Assembly: GCA_046046245.1 (NCBI GenBank)
Contig: JBJOKE010000031.1
Coordinates: 29,089-93,088 of the forward strand
DNA: 64,000 nt
From: UBA4615 sp046046245
GTDB taxonomy: Bacteria; Pseudomonadota; Gammaproteobacteria; Burkholderiales; Burkholderiaceae_E
Direction of reading: 5' to 3'
Below are positions 35,116 to 43,357 of this stretch, in pieces. A program made the translations under genes and the position numbers. Under the pieces are notes generated by a model, which searched no databases, was not told the origin of the DNA, and saw only the letters and a list, made by a program, of their open reading frames with translations. Each line of letters opens with the position of its first letter. Positions within the stretch are counted from its first letter, which is position 1.

Positions 35116-35571
35116 ATGCTGAGAGCAATCCTCATCGAGCATCGGACTCGCATCATGCTGGTCGCGAGCACCCTTGCGCTTTCGACGGCCATGGCGATCT
35201 GGTCCGACCTGTTCCTGTTCGCGAAGGTGGTATTCGAACGCGAGTGGGTCACCCGCTTGCCGGAGTCGATGCAGATGATGACCGGTTCGATCGTGGTTCT
35301 CGCCTGCCTGATTCCGACTGCTTTCTTCATCGAGTCGCCGCGAAACGCGGTCCGGGCGACTGCCAAGGCGATACTGCTGTCGCCCCTGGCTGCAGTGGCG
35401 GTCTGTGCCTGGGCATCGAGGCGTGAACTGGCAGAAGAGTGGTATCTCGCGCCCCTGGGCCTGTTCTCCCAATACAGCTGGATCCTGCTGTTCCATTGCA
35501 TCGCACCCGCGCTTGTCCTGCTGGCGATACGGATCACGTGCCATCGCCTGCACGAGCATCCGGGCGGCTGA
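35116..35571 (+). CDS. Small membrane protein, four predicted helices
   Basis: 151 residues with hydrophobic stretches at about 12-36, 54-73, 82-100 and 118-141. I do not recognise the family. It starts 28 bases after the YiiX-like gene on the same strand, so they are likely co-expressed. Lower GC matches its two neighbours. It may anchor, protect against, or serve the hydrolase; that is only inferred from position. Confidence 0.65.
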   Translation: MLRAILIEHRTRIMLVASTLALSTAMAIWSDLFLFAKVVFEREWVTRLPESMQMMTGSIVVLACLIPTAFFIESPRNAVRATAKAILLSPLAAVAVCAWASRRELAEEWYLAPLGLFSQYSWILLFHCIAPALVLLAIRITCHRLHEHPGG

Positions 35572-35676
35572 GGACGCCTTCATCGGCCGACCATCGCGCT
35601 GCCCGGCGCGATCGGTGATCCGGCCAACCGCTGGCCGAGCGCTGGCCGACCGCCGGCAGTCCGCAGCGCCCCTCGA

Positions 35677-37377
35677 TCAGGCCGCCTTCTTCACCCCGCC
35701 GTCCTCCCGCAATTCCCGCCGCAGGATCTTCCCGACATTGCTCTTCGGCAGCTCCGTCCTGAACTCGACGTGCTTGGGCTTCTTGTAGCCCGTCAGCTGC
35801 GTCGCGCACCAGTCGAGCACGTCGCGCTCGGAGAGCCCCGGGTCCTTCTTCACGACGAAGACCTTGATCGCCTCGCCCGAATGCCCGTCCGGCACGCCGA
35901 TCGCCGCGCACTCGAGCACGCCCGGATGCTGCGCGACCACCTCCTCGACCTCGTTCGGGAACACGTTGAAGCCCGAGACCAGGATCATGTCCTTCTTGCG
36001 GTCGACGATCTTCACGTAGCCGCGTGCGTCGAACACGCCGACGTCGCCGGTCTTGAAGAAGCCGTCGGAGGTGAACGCCCGGGCGGTCTCGTCGGGCTTC
36101 TGCCAGTAGCCCTGCATCACCTGGGGGCCGCGGATGCAGATCTCGCCGCGCTCGCCCAACGGCACCTCGCGCCCCTCGTCGTCGCGGATCGAGATCTCCA
36201 CCGACGAGACGGGCAGGCCCACGGTGCCGGTGAATTCGGTCAGCGTCACCGGATTGATCGTCGCCACCGCGCAGGTCTCGGACAGGCCGAAGCCCTCGCC
36301 GAGCGGCACGCCGGTGACCTTGACCCACTTGTCGGCCACGGCCTGCTGGGTCGCCATGCCGCCGCCGCCGGCGAACAGCAGCTTCGAGAAGTCGAGCTTC
36401 GCGAAATCGGGATGGTTGGCGAGCGCGTTGAACAGCGTGTTCAGCGCGGGGAAGGTGTTCACCGGGTACTTGGCCAGCTCGGCGATCAGGCCGGGGATGT
36501 CGCGCGGATTCGGGACCAGCAGCTGGCAGGTGCCGGACTTCATTCCGAGCCCGAAGGCCACCGCGAGCATGTAGATGTGGTAGAGCGGCAGTGCACACAA
36601 GGCGGTGCCGCCGGGCTCGCCGAGGATCTCGGTCACCTTGTCCTGCACCGGGCTGAACCAGGCCTCGCCCTGCAGGATGGCGGCGACCACGTTCCGGTGC
36701 GACAGCATCGCGCCCTTCGACAGGCCGGTGGTGCCGCCGGTGTACTGCAGGAACGCGATGTCCTCGTGCGTCATCTGCACCGGACGGTACTGCAGGCGCG
36801 AGCCCGCCTCGAGCGTCTCGGAGAAACGCACCGCGTTCGCGAGCTCGTAGGACGGCACCATCTTCTTCACGTGGCGGACCGCGAAGTCGACCACGCGGCC
36901 TCGCACCGGCCCGAGCATCTCGCCGATCGAGGCGAGCACCACCTTGCGCACCGCGGTCCGCGCGACGACCTGCTGCAGCGTGGCCGCGAAGTTCTCCAGG
37001 ATCACGATCGCCTCGGCACCCGAGTCCTTCAGCTGGTGCTCGAGCTCGCGCGGCGTGTAGAGCGGATTCACGCAGACCGCGGTGCAGCCGGCCCGCAGCA
37101 CGCCGGCGGCCGCGATCGGGAACTGCAGCAGGTTCGGCAGCATGATCGCCACGCGCTGGCCGCGACCCAGGCCCTGCGCCTGCAGCCAGGCCGCGAACGC
37201 ACGCGAGCGCTCGTCGATCTCGCCGAAACGCATCGTGCGGTCCATGCAGATGTAGGCCGGCTTCGAGCGGTGCGCGGCCAGCGACTCGTCGATCAGCGCG
37301 TTGAGCGACGAGTAGGCGGCGGGATCGATGTCGGCCGGCACGCCGGCGGGATAGGACTTGAGCCAGAAGCGGTCCAC
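35677..37377 (-). CDS. fadD: Long-chain acyl-CoA synthetase
   Basis: AMP-forming ligase that activates fatty acids with CoA, 566 residues. The ATP motif YTGGTTGLSKG is at about 212-222, GYWQKPDETA and the hinge segment DGFFKTGDVG follow, with VDRKKDMILVSGFNVFPNE and the C-terminal lysine in NVGKILRRELR. It is most similar in pattern to FadD. The gene stands alone on the minus strand, 159 bases after the receiver gene. Alternative: a medium-chain or aromatic-acid ligase; nothing in the sequence separates these. Confidence 0.85.
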   Translation of the reverse strand: MDRFWLKSYPAGVPADIDPAAYSSLNALIDESLAAHRSKPAYICMDRTMRFGEIDERSRAFAAWLQAQGLGRGQRVAIMLPNLLQFPIAAAGVLRAGCTAVCVNPLYTPRELEHQLKDSGAEAIVILENFAATLQQVVARTAVRKVVLASIGEMLGPVRGRVVDFAVRHVKKMVPSYELANAVRFSETLEAGSRLQYRPVQMTHEDIAFLQYTGGTTGLSKGAMLSHRNVVAAILQGEAWFSPVQDKVTEILGEPGGTALCALPLYHIYMLAVAFGLGMKSGTCQLLVPNPRDIPGLIAELAKYPVNTFPALNTLFNALANHPDFAKLDFSKLLFAGGGGMATQQAVADKWVKVTGVPLGEGFGLSETCAVATINPVTLTEFTGTVGLPVSSVEISIRDDEGREVPLGERGEICIRGPQVMQGYWQKPDETARAFTSDGFFKTGDVGVFDARGYVKIVDRKKDMILVSGFNVFPNEVEEVVAQHPGVLECAAIGVPDGHSGEAIKVFVVKKDPGLSERDVLDWCATQLTGYKKPKHVEFRTELPKSNVGKILRRELREDGGVKKAA

Positions 37378-37536
37378 GGTGTCTCCTAGGTTGGGCGGTC
37401 TTCGCCGCGCACGGCGGCGATGATAGCCCGAGGCCCCGCAGACGCACGCACCACCCCGGCCGCGGCCGGGCCGCGGCGCGCGGGACGAAGGCCGGCGAGC
37501 GCCGCGGACGGTCAGGACCCGTGCCGGTCGGGCTTC

Positions 37537-37968
37537 TCAGGCGGTCGCGACCGGTACCCCGAGCTGGCGCGACCGCGAGGCCGCGGCGCACAGGCCGGTG
37601 ACCGTCTCGAACACCGTGCGCACCTTGAACGGCTTGAGCAGCAGCCGCCGCACGCCGAGCGCGCGCAGCCGCGCCGCGGTCGGTGCGTCGCAGGCCGCCG
37701 CGGTCACCGCCACCTCGGCGCCCGCGGCCGCCCGGGCGGCCGGCGAACGCAGCCACTCGAGCAGATCGAAGGCTCCGGCCTCGTCGTCGAGCGACAGCAC
37801 CACCACCTCGGCCGCCTGCTCGCGCAGCGCCCGCCGCGCGCTCGTCGGCGAGGCCACCGCGTGGACCTCGACCTCGCCCAGCTCCCGGACCACGCCCGCC
37901 ACCGTGCCGCGCAGCACCGTGTGCGGCTCGACGAGGAGCACCCGGACCGGGCCCTCGGCGGGGCTCAC
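37537..37968 (-). CDS. Receiver-like protein lacking the phospho-acceptor
   Basis: 143 residues, GTG start at 37968, with the overall order of a CheY-type receiver: VRVLLVEPH, a hydrophobic strand VVVLSLDDE, AVTAAA and LLKPF. The usual acidic pair is reduced to a single Glu in VEPH, and aligning VVVLSLDDE to the normal strand puts Ser where the phospho-Asp should be, while the lysine is kept. It is therefore probably a non-phosphorylated, protein-binding receiver. It overlaps the GAF gene by 4 bases (GTGA). No output domain is present. Confidence 0.65.
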   Translation of the reverse strand: MSPAEGPVRVLLVEPHTVLRGTVAGVVRELGEVEVHAVASPTSARRALREQAAEVVVLSLDDEAGAFDLLEWLRSPAARAAAGAEVAVTAAACDAPTAARLRALGVRRLLLKPFKVRTVFETVTGLCAAASRSRQLGVPVATA

Positions 37969-38459
37969 GCAGCCTCCATCGCCCGCGCGAGCTCCTCCTC
38001 GACGAGGGTTCGCATCGCGCGGAGCACGGCCGCGTCGGTCGCATCGAAGTGGCGCGGCCGGACGTCGATCACGCACAGGGTCCCGACGCGGCGGCCGCCG
38101 ACCTCGAGCGGCGCGCCCGCGTAGAAGCGGATGCCCGGCGCGCCGAGCACGAGCGGGTTGTCGACGAACCGGGGGTCGGCGAGCGCGTCCTCGACCACCA
38201 TCACCTCGGGCTTCAGGATCGCGTACGCGCAGAACGCCGCATCGCGCCCGGTCTCGCAGATGTCGAGACCCACGCGGGCCTTGAACCACTGGCGCTCGCT
38301 GTCGACCAGGCTCACCAGCGCGATCGGCGCGTCGAACTCGTCGGCGGCGAAGCGGACGATGCGGTCGAAGCGCTCCTCGGGGGGCGTGTCGAGGATCAGC
38401 AGCTCGCGCAGCGCGGCGAGGCGCTGCGATTCGTCGGACGGAAACGGCGCGGCGGGCAT
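37965..38459 (-). CDS. GAF-domain protein
   Basis: 164 residues, essentially one GAF domain (about 15-155). Family marks: ALRELLILDTPPEERFDRI, ALVSLVDSERQWFKARVGL, FYAGAPLEVGG and LCVIDVRPRHF. This subfamily usually sits at the front of sensor kinases or cyclases; here it stands alone and is coupled to the degenerate receiver at 37537-37968. C-residues in ETGRDAAFCAYAI and TLCVID are typical for this subfamily. A small-molecule or redox sensor is plausible; no ligand can be named. Confidence 0.8.
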   Translation of the reverse strand: MPAAPFPSDESQRLAALRELLILDTPPEERFDRIVRFAADEFDAPIALVSLVDSERQWFKARVGLDICETGRDAAFCAYAILKPEVMVVEDALADPRFVDNPLVLGAPGIRFYAGAPLEVGGRRVGTLCVIDVRPRHFDATDAAVLRAMRTLVEEELARAMEAA

Positions 38460-38593
38460 GGCGGGATCTCGTGCGGGGACGGCCCCGACCATTCCGGGTC
38501 GCGCACCGACCCTGGAAGCCTCGCGGCCGCGAGCGGCGGCCGGTGCCCGCCGGCCGGCATCGACGCCGCAGAGGAACGGCGGCGGCGGCCCGC

Positions 38594-40426
38594 TCACCCG
38601 CGCGCGCGCCGCCCCTCGCCCGCGAGCCGCCGGAACAGCCAGCCCCGGGGCGGCTCCACGCCGGTCCGCACGAACTCGATCGGACTCGGGTCGAGCAGGA
38701 AGCGGCGCTGCAGCGCCTCGACCCCTTCGCCGCCGGCGAACAGCACGCGGTCGCCCGGACCGAGCGCCAGCCCCGCGTCGGGCAGCGCGATCTCCTCGCC
38801 GCGCGCCGCCCACGGCAGCCCGGTGCCCGCGCGGTCGAGCACGCCCTCGCCGGCCTGGCTGCGTGCACGCGACCCCAGCGGCGCCCAGCGCGGAGCGCCC
38901 GCGCCCGCGCCCGCGCCGACGCCCGCCGGCCGCGACAGCAGCAGCGGCACCGCGTCCAGCCGCGCCGTCGGATCGCGCGGATCGATCAGCAGCTCGCCCA
39001 CCCGCAGCGGCGACACGCGGTCGGCGAGCGCCTGCGCGATGCCGGGCTGCGCGGGATCGCAGTCGAACGCCCAGACGAAGGGCACGCGGTCGCCGAACGC
39101 CGTATCGAGCCGCGCGATCGCCGAGCGCGCGAGGCCCGTCGGGTCGTGCCGGCACTGCAGCAGGAATCGCTCGAGCATCGGCGTGGTCAGCGACTGCAGC
39201 ACCTCGTGCAGCATCAGTTCGGCCTGCACGAAGGTGAGCGTGGGCTCGGCCGCGTCGATCAGCGCCTGGTTGAACGCGCGGTTCTGCCGCATCACCACCG
39301 CCACGCGCGGGTTCGCGCGGCGCGCCATCTTGACCACGGCGAGGTTCACGGTGTCGCTGTCGGTGCCGGCGATCACGCCCACCGCGCGCTCGATGCCGGC
39401 CTCGCGCAGCCCCTCCTCGGTGCCGCCGCAGGCGTGCACGCGGTCCTCGGCCTCGTCGGGCGGCACGAAGCGCGGGTCGAACGCGCGCCACGACTGCGCG
39501 GCGGCGCCCAGCGCCGCGGCGAGCGGCCGGCCGAAGCGGCCGTAGCCCGCCAGCACCCAGTGTCCGCGCGGCAGCCGCAGCACCTCGGGCCGCACGCCGC
39601 CCGGCGCCCCGGTCAGCCACTCCTCGAGCTGCAGCACCTCGGGCGCGACGAAGTCCAGCCCCACGTTCGCCGCGAACTGCCGGAACGGGTTGACCACGTG
39701 GACGCCGCCGAACTCGGCGAGGTTGGCGTGCACCACCGGATCGGTCACGCGGGCGATCACCTGGGTGCTCGGGTCGAGCACGCGCGCGCCGATCGCGATC
39801 GCCTGGTTCGCCTCGTCGTCGGCGGTGAGCGCCACCACCGCGCGGCACTCGGGCTTGGCGATGCCCGCGGCCCGCAGCACCTCGGGCCGGCGTGCGTCGG
39901 CCGCGAGCACCAGCGGCGCGACCGCGAAGGGCCGCACCGCCACCGACGCGATCCGCGCGGCGTCGGTATCGACGATCACCAGCCGCACGCCCAGCGCATC
40001 GAGCGCATCGGCGATCGCGCTGCCGCTGCGGCCGTAGCCGCAGACCACCACGTAGGGCTCGCGCAGCCGCGCGACCCGCCGCACGAACAGGCTGCGCGCG
40101 GCCGCGGCGCGGAAGGTGGTGTCCTGCGACAGCGCGAAGACCGCGCCCAGCGCATAGGCCCAGGCGATCACCGACAGGTAGATCGCCACGGTCACCCAGA
40201 GCCGCTGCGCGTCGGTGAACGGGTACGGGATCTCGCCGAAGCCGATCGTGGTGGCCGTGTAGCTCATCACGTACAGCGCGTGGAAGAAGCCCATCCTCCA
40301 CGGCCGGCCCTCGCCGTCGATCCCGGGGATCGCCACCATGCCGGCGATCGCGATCGCGTAGACCGCGATCAGCGTGATGAGCGGCGCCCGCAGCCGCCGC
40401 AGCACCAGGTAGAGGACGTCGCCCAC
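38594..40426 (-). CDS. Ion channel with two TrkA-N (RCK-type) NAD-binding domains
   Basis: 610 residues. The membrane part has two main hydrophobic segments (about 14-32 and 75-97) around the pore loop TATTIGFGEIPY, so it is a 2TM potassium-channel-type subunit with Phe in place of the usual Tyr in the filter. Two Rossmann domains follow, with VVCGYGRSG and VLAGYGRFG, and a C-terminal region rich in Gly/Ala then a TrkA-C-like end (PGDRVLFAGG). The closing 24-base gap to the small membrane gene upstream suggests a joint transcript. Gating by NAD(H) or ATP is inferred from family. Confidence 0.8.
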   Translation of the reverse strand: MGDVLYLVLRRLRAPLITLIAVYAIAIAGMVAIPGIDGEGRPWRMGFFHALYVMSYTATTIGFGEIPYPFTDAQRLWVTVAIYLSVIAWAYALGAVFALSQDTTFRAAAARSLFVRRVARLREPYVVVCGYGRSGSAIADALDALGVRLVIVDTDAARIASVAVRPFAVAPLVLAADARRPEVLRAAGIAKPECRAVVALTADDEANQAIAIGARVLDPSTQVIARVTDPVVHANLAEFGGVHVVNPFRQFAANVGLDFVAPEVLQLEEWLTGAPGGVRPEVLRLPRGHWVLAGYGRFGRPLAAALGAAAQSWRAFDPRFVPPDEAEDRVHACGGTEEGLREAGIERAVGVIAGTDSDTVNLAVVKMARRANPRVAVVMRQNRAFNQALIDAAEPTLTFVQAELMLHEVLQSLTTPMLERFLLQCRHDPTGLARSAIARLDTAFGDRVPFVWAFDCDPAQPGIAQALADRVSPLRVGELLIDPRDPTARLDAVPLLLSRPAGVGAGAGAGAPRWAPLGSRARSQAGEGVLDRAGTGLPWAARGEEIALPDAGLALGPGDRVLFAGGEGVEALQRRFLLDPSPIEFVRTGVEPPRGWLFRRLAGEGRRARG

Positions 40427-40450
40427 GCGCGGCCTCGCGTCGCGGCCGGG

Positions 40451-40834
40451 TCAGCGGCTCGAGCGCAAGGTCTCGCCGATCAGCAGCACGACCGACACCA
40501 GGTTCGCGAGCAGCGCGCCCCCCGAGAGCGACACGATCGTGGCCATGGTCCCGGTGTCCATCGGGGCCTTCTCGACGTAGCCGCTCCACGTCCAGACGAG
40601 GGCGGCGGCGATCAGCTGCAGGCAGGCCGCGAGGCTGGTGGCGAGGTGGGTCGCGCCGATGTGCGTGCGGTCGCCGAACTTCAGCACCAGCGCCACCAGG
40701 TTGACCACGACGGCGGCGAAGAGCTCCCCGGGATGGTGGAGCTCGGGCACGCCGATGTCGCCGACGAAGAAGCCGAAGTTCAGCGTGCAGGCGAGGATGA
40801 TGAAGAAACCGAAGACGACCTTCTCGAGGTTCAT
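40451..40834 (-). CDS. Small four-helix membrane protein (resembles DUF6394)
   Basis: 127 residues with helices at about 5-26, 38-54, 64-86 and 97-122. The N-terminus MNLEKVVFGFFIILACTLNF resembles proteins I recall as DUF6394, which often sit before a TrkA-domain channel; I cannot check this. It lies 24 bases ahead of the channel gene on the same strand. A role as channel accessory subunit is an inference from position and conservation. Confidence 0.6.
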   Translation of the reverse strand: MNLEKVVFGFFIILACTLNFGFFVGDIGVPELHHPGELFAAVVVNLVALVLKFGDRTHIGATHLATSLAACLQLIAAALVWTWSGYVEKAPMDTGTMATIVSLSGGALLANLVSVVLLIGETLRSSR

Positions 40835-40926
40835 GGCGCGTGCCGCATGTTCTGCCGGCCCGATGATGACACGCCGCCCCGCCGGCCGTGCTTCAATGCG
40901 GGGGTTCTGACGGCGTGCGGCGGCGG

Positions 40927-42174
40927 ATGGAATCGGTCCAGGGGCTCTTCGGCATCGCGGCGATGCTCGGCATCGCATGGATGCTGTCCGAGCGGCGCTC
41001 GGGCATCGCGTGGCGACCGGTCTGGTCGGGCCTCGTCCTCGCGCTCGTGCTGCTCGCCGCGTTCCGCTTCCTGCCCGGCGCGCGCCAGGCACTCGAGGCG
41101 ACGAACGCCGTGCTCGACGCGCTGCAGGCCGCCACCGCCGCCGGCACGTCCTTCGTCTTCGGCTATCTCGGCGGCGGCCCCCTGCCCTTCGAGCCCGCGC
41201 GCCCCGGCAGCGCCTTCGTGCTCGCCACCCAGGCGCTGCCGCTGGTGCTGGTGGTCTCGGCGCTCTCGGCGCTGCTCTTCCACTGGGGCGTGCTGGGCGC
41301 CGTGGTCAGCGGGTTCGCCTGGCTGCTGGTGCGCACGATGGGCGTGGGCGGCGCGGTGGGCGTCTCGGCCGCGGCCAACGCCTTCGTCGGGATGGTCGAG
41401 GGGCCGCTGGTGATCCGCCCCTGGCTCGCGCGGATGAGCCGCGGCGAGCTATTCGTCGTGATGAACTGCGGGATGGCGACCATCGCCGGCACGGTGCTCG
41501 TGCTCTACGCGACGATGCTGCGGCCGGTGCTGCCCGACGCGCTCGGCCACCTGATGGTGGCGTCGGTCGTCGCGATCCCGGTGGCGATCGCGGTCGCCGC
41601 GATCATGGTGCCGTCCGACGCGCCGCCGGATCGCGCGTCGATCCGCCTCGGCCGCGAGGACCCGAGCACCATCGCCGCGATCACCCGCGGCACGCTCGAG
41701 GGCGTGCAGCTGCTGATCAACATCGTCGCGATGCTGATCGTCTTCGTCGCGCTGGTGGCACTCGCGAACGCGGTGCTCGCGCTGCTGCCCGCGGTGGGCG
41801 GCGCACCGCTGAGCGCCGAGCGGATCCTGGGCACCGCGTTCGCGCCGCTCGCCTGGCTGGTGGGCGTGCCCTGGTCCGAGGCCGGCGTCGCGGGCCAGCT
41901 GCTGGGCAAGAAGACCGTGCTCAACGAGTTCGTCGCCTACGCCGACATGGCCGCGCTGCCGTCCGAGGCGCTGTCGGAGCGCTCGCGGCTGCTGATGACC
42001 TATGCGCTCGCCGGCTTCGCGAACTTCGGCAGCCTCGGGATCATGGTCGGCGGCCTCGCGCCGCTGCTGCCGGCGGAGCGCCGCGCTGACCTCGCCCGGC
42101 TCGCGGCGAAGTCGCTGCCCGCGGGCCTGCTGGCCACCTGCGTGACCGGCGCGCTCGTGGGCCTGGTGTTCTGA
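40927..42174 (+). CDS. NupC-family nucleoside transporter
   Basis: Concentrative nucleoside transporter, 415 residues with about 9-10 helices. Signatures are the central NAFVGMVEGPLVIRPWL, close to the family QTEAPL motif but with MVEGPL, and GVPWSEAGVAGQLLGKKTVL followed by NEFVAYADM. ATG 40927 is taken; an in-frame GTG at 40915 is possible. The altered Q and A in the substrate motif could mean a different substrate. It is divergent from the membrane gene at 40834. Confidence 0.8.
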   Translation: MESVQGLFGIAAMLGIAWMLSERRSGIAWRPVWSGLVLALVLLAAFRFLPGARQALEATNAVLDALQAATAAGTSFVFGYLGGGPLPFEPARPGSAFVLATQALPLVLVVSALSALLFHWGVLGAVVSGFAWLLVRTMGVGGAVGVSAAANAFVGMVEGPLVIRPWLARMSRGELFVVMNCGMATIAGTVLVLYATMLRPVLPDALGHLMVASVVAIPVAIAVAAIMVPSDAPPDRASIRLGREDPSTIAAITRGTLEGVQLLINIVAMLIVFVALVALANAVLALLPAVGGAPLSAERILGTAFAPLAWLVGVPWSEAGVAGQLLGKKTVLNEFVAYADMAALPSEALSERSRLLMTYALAGFANFGSLGIMVGGLAPLLPAERRADLARLAAKSLPAGLLATCVTGALVGLVF

Positions 42175-42187
42175 CCGGCGCGCCGCG

Positions 42188-43114
42188 ATGGACCGCTTCA
42201 AGCAGATCGAGACCTTCGTGGCGGTCGCCGCGCGCGGCAGCCTGTCGGCCGCGGCGCAGATCGAGGGCGTGGCGCCCGCGGTGATCGGCCGCCGGCTCGA
42301 TGCGCTCGAGGAGCGGCTGGGCGTGAAGCTGATGGTGCGCACCACGCGCCGCATCACGCTCACCTTCGAGGGCAGCGCCTTCCTCGAGGACTGCCAGCGG
42401 ATCCTGAACGACTACCACAATGCCGAGGCCTCGGTCTCGGCGGGCGGCGTGAAGGCGAGCGGCCATGTCCGCGTCACCGCGCCCGCCGGCTTCGGGCGTC
42501 GGCACGTGGCGCCGCTGGTGCCCGCCTTCCTCGCCGCACACCCGGACGTCACCGTCTCGCTCGACCTGTCCGACCGGCTGGTCGACATCGTCAACGAGGG
42601 CATCGACGTCGCGGTGCGGATCGGGACCCTCGACGACTCGAGCCTGGTCGGCATCCGGCTCGCCGACAACCAGCGCGTGGTGGTCGCGAGCCCCGCCTAC
42701 CTCGGCGCGCACGGCACGCCGGAGCACCCCGACGACCTGCAGCGGCACGCCTGCCTCACCTTCGGCACCAGCGGCAACCAGGCCCGCGGCTGGCTCTTCA
42801 CCGTCGACGGCAAGGCGGTGGCGGTCCGCGTGACCGGACCGCTCGAGTGCAACGACGGCGCGGTGCTGCACGCCTGGGCGCTCGCCGGCCACGGCCTCGC
42901 CTGGCGCTCGATGTGGGAGGTGGCCGACGAGATCGCCTCCGGCCGGCTCGTCACGGTGCTCGACGCGTTCCGTGCACCCGACAACGCCATCCACGCGCTG
43001 TTCCCGCAGCGGCGGCACCTGCCCCTGCGGGTGCGGATGTTCATCGACCACCTGAAGCACACCTACGGCAACCCGGCCTACTGGGCAGGGGCCGCGCGGC
43101 CCGCCACCGACTGA
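42188..43114 (+). CDS. LysR-family transcription regulator
   Basis: 308 residues. N-terminal helix-turn-helix at about 1-60 (FVAVAARGSLSAAAQIEGV), effector domain about 90-295. The family subgroup (DRFKQIETF, HALFPQRRHLPLRVRMFIDH) is that of the CrgA-like/aromatic group. It starts 14 bases after the NupC gene, so it is probably in that transcript rather than divergent from a target. The target is unknown. Confidence 0.88.
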   Translation: MDRFKQIETFVAVAARGSLSAAAQIEGVAPAVIGRRLDALEERLGVKLMVRTTRRITLTFEGSAFLEDCQRILNDYHNAEASVSAGGVKASGHVRVTAPAGFGRRHVAPLVPAFLAAHPDVTVSLDLSDRLVDIVNEGIDVAVRIGTLDDSSLVGIRLADNQRVVVASPAYLGAHGTPEHPDDLQRHACLTFGTSGNQARGWLFTVDGKAVAVRVTGPLECNDGAVLHAWALAGHGLAWRSMWEVADEIASGRLVTVLDAFRAPDNAIHALFPQRRHLPLRVRMFIDHLKHTYGNPAYWAGAARPATD

Positions 43115-43128
43115 AGCGGCGCGGCGGC

Positions 43129-43268
43129 GCCATCCTCGGCACGGCAACGCCATCCGCGGTGCGGCTGCGCCATCCGCGACGCGGCCGAGCCTTTCGCGGC
43201 GCGGCTGCGCCCTTCGCGGCGCGCCTGAGCCCTTCGCGGCGCGCCTGCGCCGTTCTCGGCCCTGCGCG
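43129..43268. repeat. Seven-copy 20-bp tandem repeat
   Basis: Seven consecutive 20-base units begin at 43129, 43149, 43169, 43189, 43209, 43229 and 43249. The core pattern is GCCCTTCGCGGCGCG plus CTGC/CTGA, with units 5 and 6 almost identical and the outer units more divergent. The period is not a multiple of three, so it does not encode a stable peptide repeat. It begins 14 bases after the lysR stop and ends 90 bases before the glycosyltransferase start, with nothing else in the gap. Confidence 0.85.
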
Positions 43269-43357
43269 GCCCTGCGCCGTGCGCACCGGGCACGTCCCCT
43301 GCTTCCCGTGCCGGACGATCCGAGCCCTTCCGGCCGGTCATGCATCAAGGGAACACG

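Noticed and set aside
33420..35580. Genomic island with integrase or attachment sites around the lower-GC patch
   Set aside because: No integrase, transposase, tRNA or direct repeat flanks were seen; only the composition differs modestly.
40831..41283. Minus-strand frame opposite the NupC start
   Set aside because: Shadow of the plus-strand nupC-like gene; no recognisable domain.
43129..43268. CRISPR array suspected from the 20-bp repeats
   Set aside because: Units are directly adjacent, with no unique spacers between them and no cas genes anywhere in the window.
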